Part shown: one piece after another, positions 4,948-6,247 of the stretch
Layout of the letters: every line of letters begins with the position of its first letter
Numbering within the stretch: position 1 is the stretch's first letter
NCBI GenBank assembly: GCA_003557545.1
Contig: PWOD01000047.1
Coordinates: forward strand, 1-6,247
Direction: 5' to 3'
Length of the DNA: 6,247 bases
Source: a bacterium
Lineage (GTDB): Bacteria > T1Sed10-126
The notes under the pieces: generated by a model
The model's input: the letters and a program-made list of their open reading frames with translations, nothing else
Database searches by the model: none
What the model was told of the DNA's origin: nothing
Translations under genes and position numbers: made by a program

Positions 4948-6240
4948 ATGGGAGATCAACAAGAGTATGGTTTTGATACCGAGGCGCTACATGCCGGATA
5001 TCAGCCGGATTCTGCAACAAACTCGCGGGCAGTTCCGATCTATCAGACCAGTTCATATACGTTTGATAGCAGTGAGCATGCCGCCCGTCTGTTTGCCCTG
5101 GAAGAACCCGGATATATTTACAGCAGGATTAACAATCCCACGGTGGAGGTGCTGGAAAAGCGGGTTGTAGCCTTAGAAAAAGCTGCTGCTGCTGTGGCTT
5201 TTTCCAGTGGGATGGCAGCAATTACCGCGGCCTGTTTGACTTTGTTAAACAGCGGTGATCATCTTGTTTCAACCAGTGGACTTTATGGGGGAACATATAC
5301 CCTGTTCAGTCAGACTTTTCCGACAAAATTCGGGATTGACGTGAGTTTTGCTGAGAGCGATGCCCCCGAACTGTTTGCTGATGCGATTCAGGATAATACA
5401 CGGTTAATTTACCTGGAGACGTTGAGTAATCCCCGACTGACAGTGCCTGATTTTGAGCAGATAGCAGAGGTTGCCCATGAGCGTGGTATCCCCGTCATGG
5501 TGGATAATACCGTTGCCACTCCGGCGCTCTGTCGTCCGCTTGAATATGGTGCTGATTTAGTTGTTCATTCCCTTACAAAGTATTTAGGGGGACATGGAAA
5601 CAGCATTGGCGGTATAGTGGTTGACAGTGGTCATTTTGACTGGCGGGGCAGCGGGAGGTTTCCAGAATTTGTTGATCCTGATCCGGCCTATCATGAGCTG
5701 AGTTTTGTTGATCATTTTGGCGAGTTGGCCTATGCTGCCCGGTTACGAACACGGCTGTTACGGGATCTTGGTAGCTGCCTCAGTCCGATTAATAGTTTTT
5801 TAATTCTCCAGGGAATTGAAACGGTTTCCCTGCGGATGGAAAGACACTGCAGCAATGCTGAGAGGATTGCCCGGTTTTTGGAAAAACAGGATCAGGTATC
5901 CTGGGTAACTTATCCCGGCTTGAAAACCCATCAGTCCCATAAACTGGCCAGCCGTTATTTAACCGGTGGTTATGGTGGTATGATCGGTTTTGGGATCAAA
6001 GGGGGGCTGGAAGCAGGGAAGCAGTTTATCGATAACCTGCAGTTGATAAGTCATCTTGCCAATATAGGTGATGCGCGTACTCTGGCGATCCATCCGGCCA
6101 GCACGACACATCAACAGTTGACTGCGGAGGAACAGAAAAAGAGCGGTGTAACTGAAGAGTTTGTCCGACTGTCTATCGGGCTGGAAACAGTCGATGATAT
6201 CATCGCTGATCTTCAGCAGGCACTGGCTGCCGCCCATTGA
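4948..6240 (+). CDS. metY: O-acetylhomoserine sulfhydrylase (O-acetylhomoserine aminocarboxypropyltransferase)
   Basis: MetY is a PLP enzyme of the Cys/Met metabolism family (gamma family, fold type I). It joins sulfide to O-acetylhomoserine to make homocysteine and acetate, the direct sulfhydrylation route to methionine; some members accept methanethiol or other thiols. The 430 residues are of usual MetY length, longer than most MetB or MetC proteins. Visible features are the opening [10 protein letters not shown] (about 8-17), YSRINNPT (58-65) with Tyr58 and Arg60, which bind the PLP phosphate of the partner subunit, SSGMAA (86-91), VDNTVATP with Asp186, which pairs with the PLP ring nitrogen, and [11 protein letters not shown] with Schiff-base Lys211. 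Further on are the long insert [13 protein letters not shown]-like region (about 230-243) typical of MetY, and C-terminal [10 protein letters not shown]. The frame is complete, ending 7 bp before the window edge. It sits 34 bp after the phosphorylase gene with no terminator between, so it is probably read with it. Confidence 0.94.
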   Translation: MGDQQEYGFDTEALHAGYQPDSATNSRAVPIYQTSSYTFDSSEHAARLFALEEPGYIYSRINNPTVEVLEKRVVALEKAAAAVAFSSGMAAITAACLTLLNSGDHLVSTSGLYGGTYTLFSQTFPTKFGIDVSFAESDAPELFADAIQDNTRLIYLETLSNPRLTVPDFEQIAEVAHERGIPVMVDNTVATPALCRPLEYGADLVVHSLTKYLGGHGNSIGGIVVDSGHFDWRGSGRFPEFVDPDPAYHELSFVDHFGELAYAARLRTRLLRDLGSCLSPINSFLILQGIETVSLRMERHCSNAERIARFLEKQDQVSWVTYPGLKTHQSHKLASRYLTGGYGGMIGFGIKGGLEAGKQFIDNLQLISHLANIGDARTLAIHPASTTHQQLTAEEQKKSGVTEEFVRLSIGLETVDDIIADLQQALAAAH

Positions 6241-6247
6241 ATTGTTC

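Noticed and set aside
5959-6237. 92-codon minus-strand frame opposite the end of metY
   Set aside because: It lies wholly antisense to conserved MetY sequence, without a ribosome-binding site or recognisable product.

Overview
The window looks like chromosomal DNA from a diderm (outer-membrane-bearing) Firmicute, most likely of the Halanaerobiales type. This is inference. Ribosome-binding sites are strong and Bacillus-like (AGGAGG or GGAGG) and one gene has a well-supported TTG start. At the same time three genes encode Sec-exported beta-barrels ending in phenylalanine, the classical outer-membrane assembly signal. The metabolic genes are of bacterial housekeeping type. I see no tRNA, rRNA, CRISPR array, insertion sequence or phage gene.

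Layout. Positions 1-1650 are read on the plus strand: a small unknown protein with hydrophobic segments at both ends, then a tandem pair of paralogous small outer-membrane barrels behind a TATAAT-type promoter. Positions 1680-3813 are read on the minus strand. In order of transcription they hold a 54-residue single-pass membrane protein, tsaD (tRNA t6A synthesis) and a larger PorV/FadL-like outer-membrane barrel. A good sigma-70-like promoter at 3851-3879 (CTGACA, 17 bp, TAAAAT) lies directly upstream of the small gene. Positions 3814-4160 are a divergent intergenic region with several CTGAAA repeats. Positions 4161-6240 are read on the plus strand: a uridine-phosphorylase-family enzyme followed after 34 bp by O-acetylhomoserine sulfhydrylase (metY), probably one operon.

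Functionally there are three themes: envelope proteins (four or five genes), tRNA modification, and a nucleoside phosphorylase coupled to sulfur amino-acid synthesis. Nothing amounts to a clearly new multi-gene system. The points most worth a second look are the 54-codon gene ahead of tsaD, the conserved acidic, EF-hand-like loop predicted at the surface of both tandem barrels, and the loss of the uracil-contacting residues in the phosphorylase beside metY.
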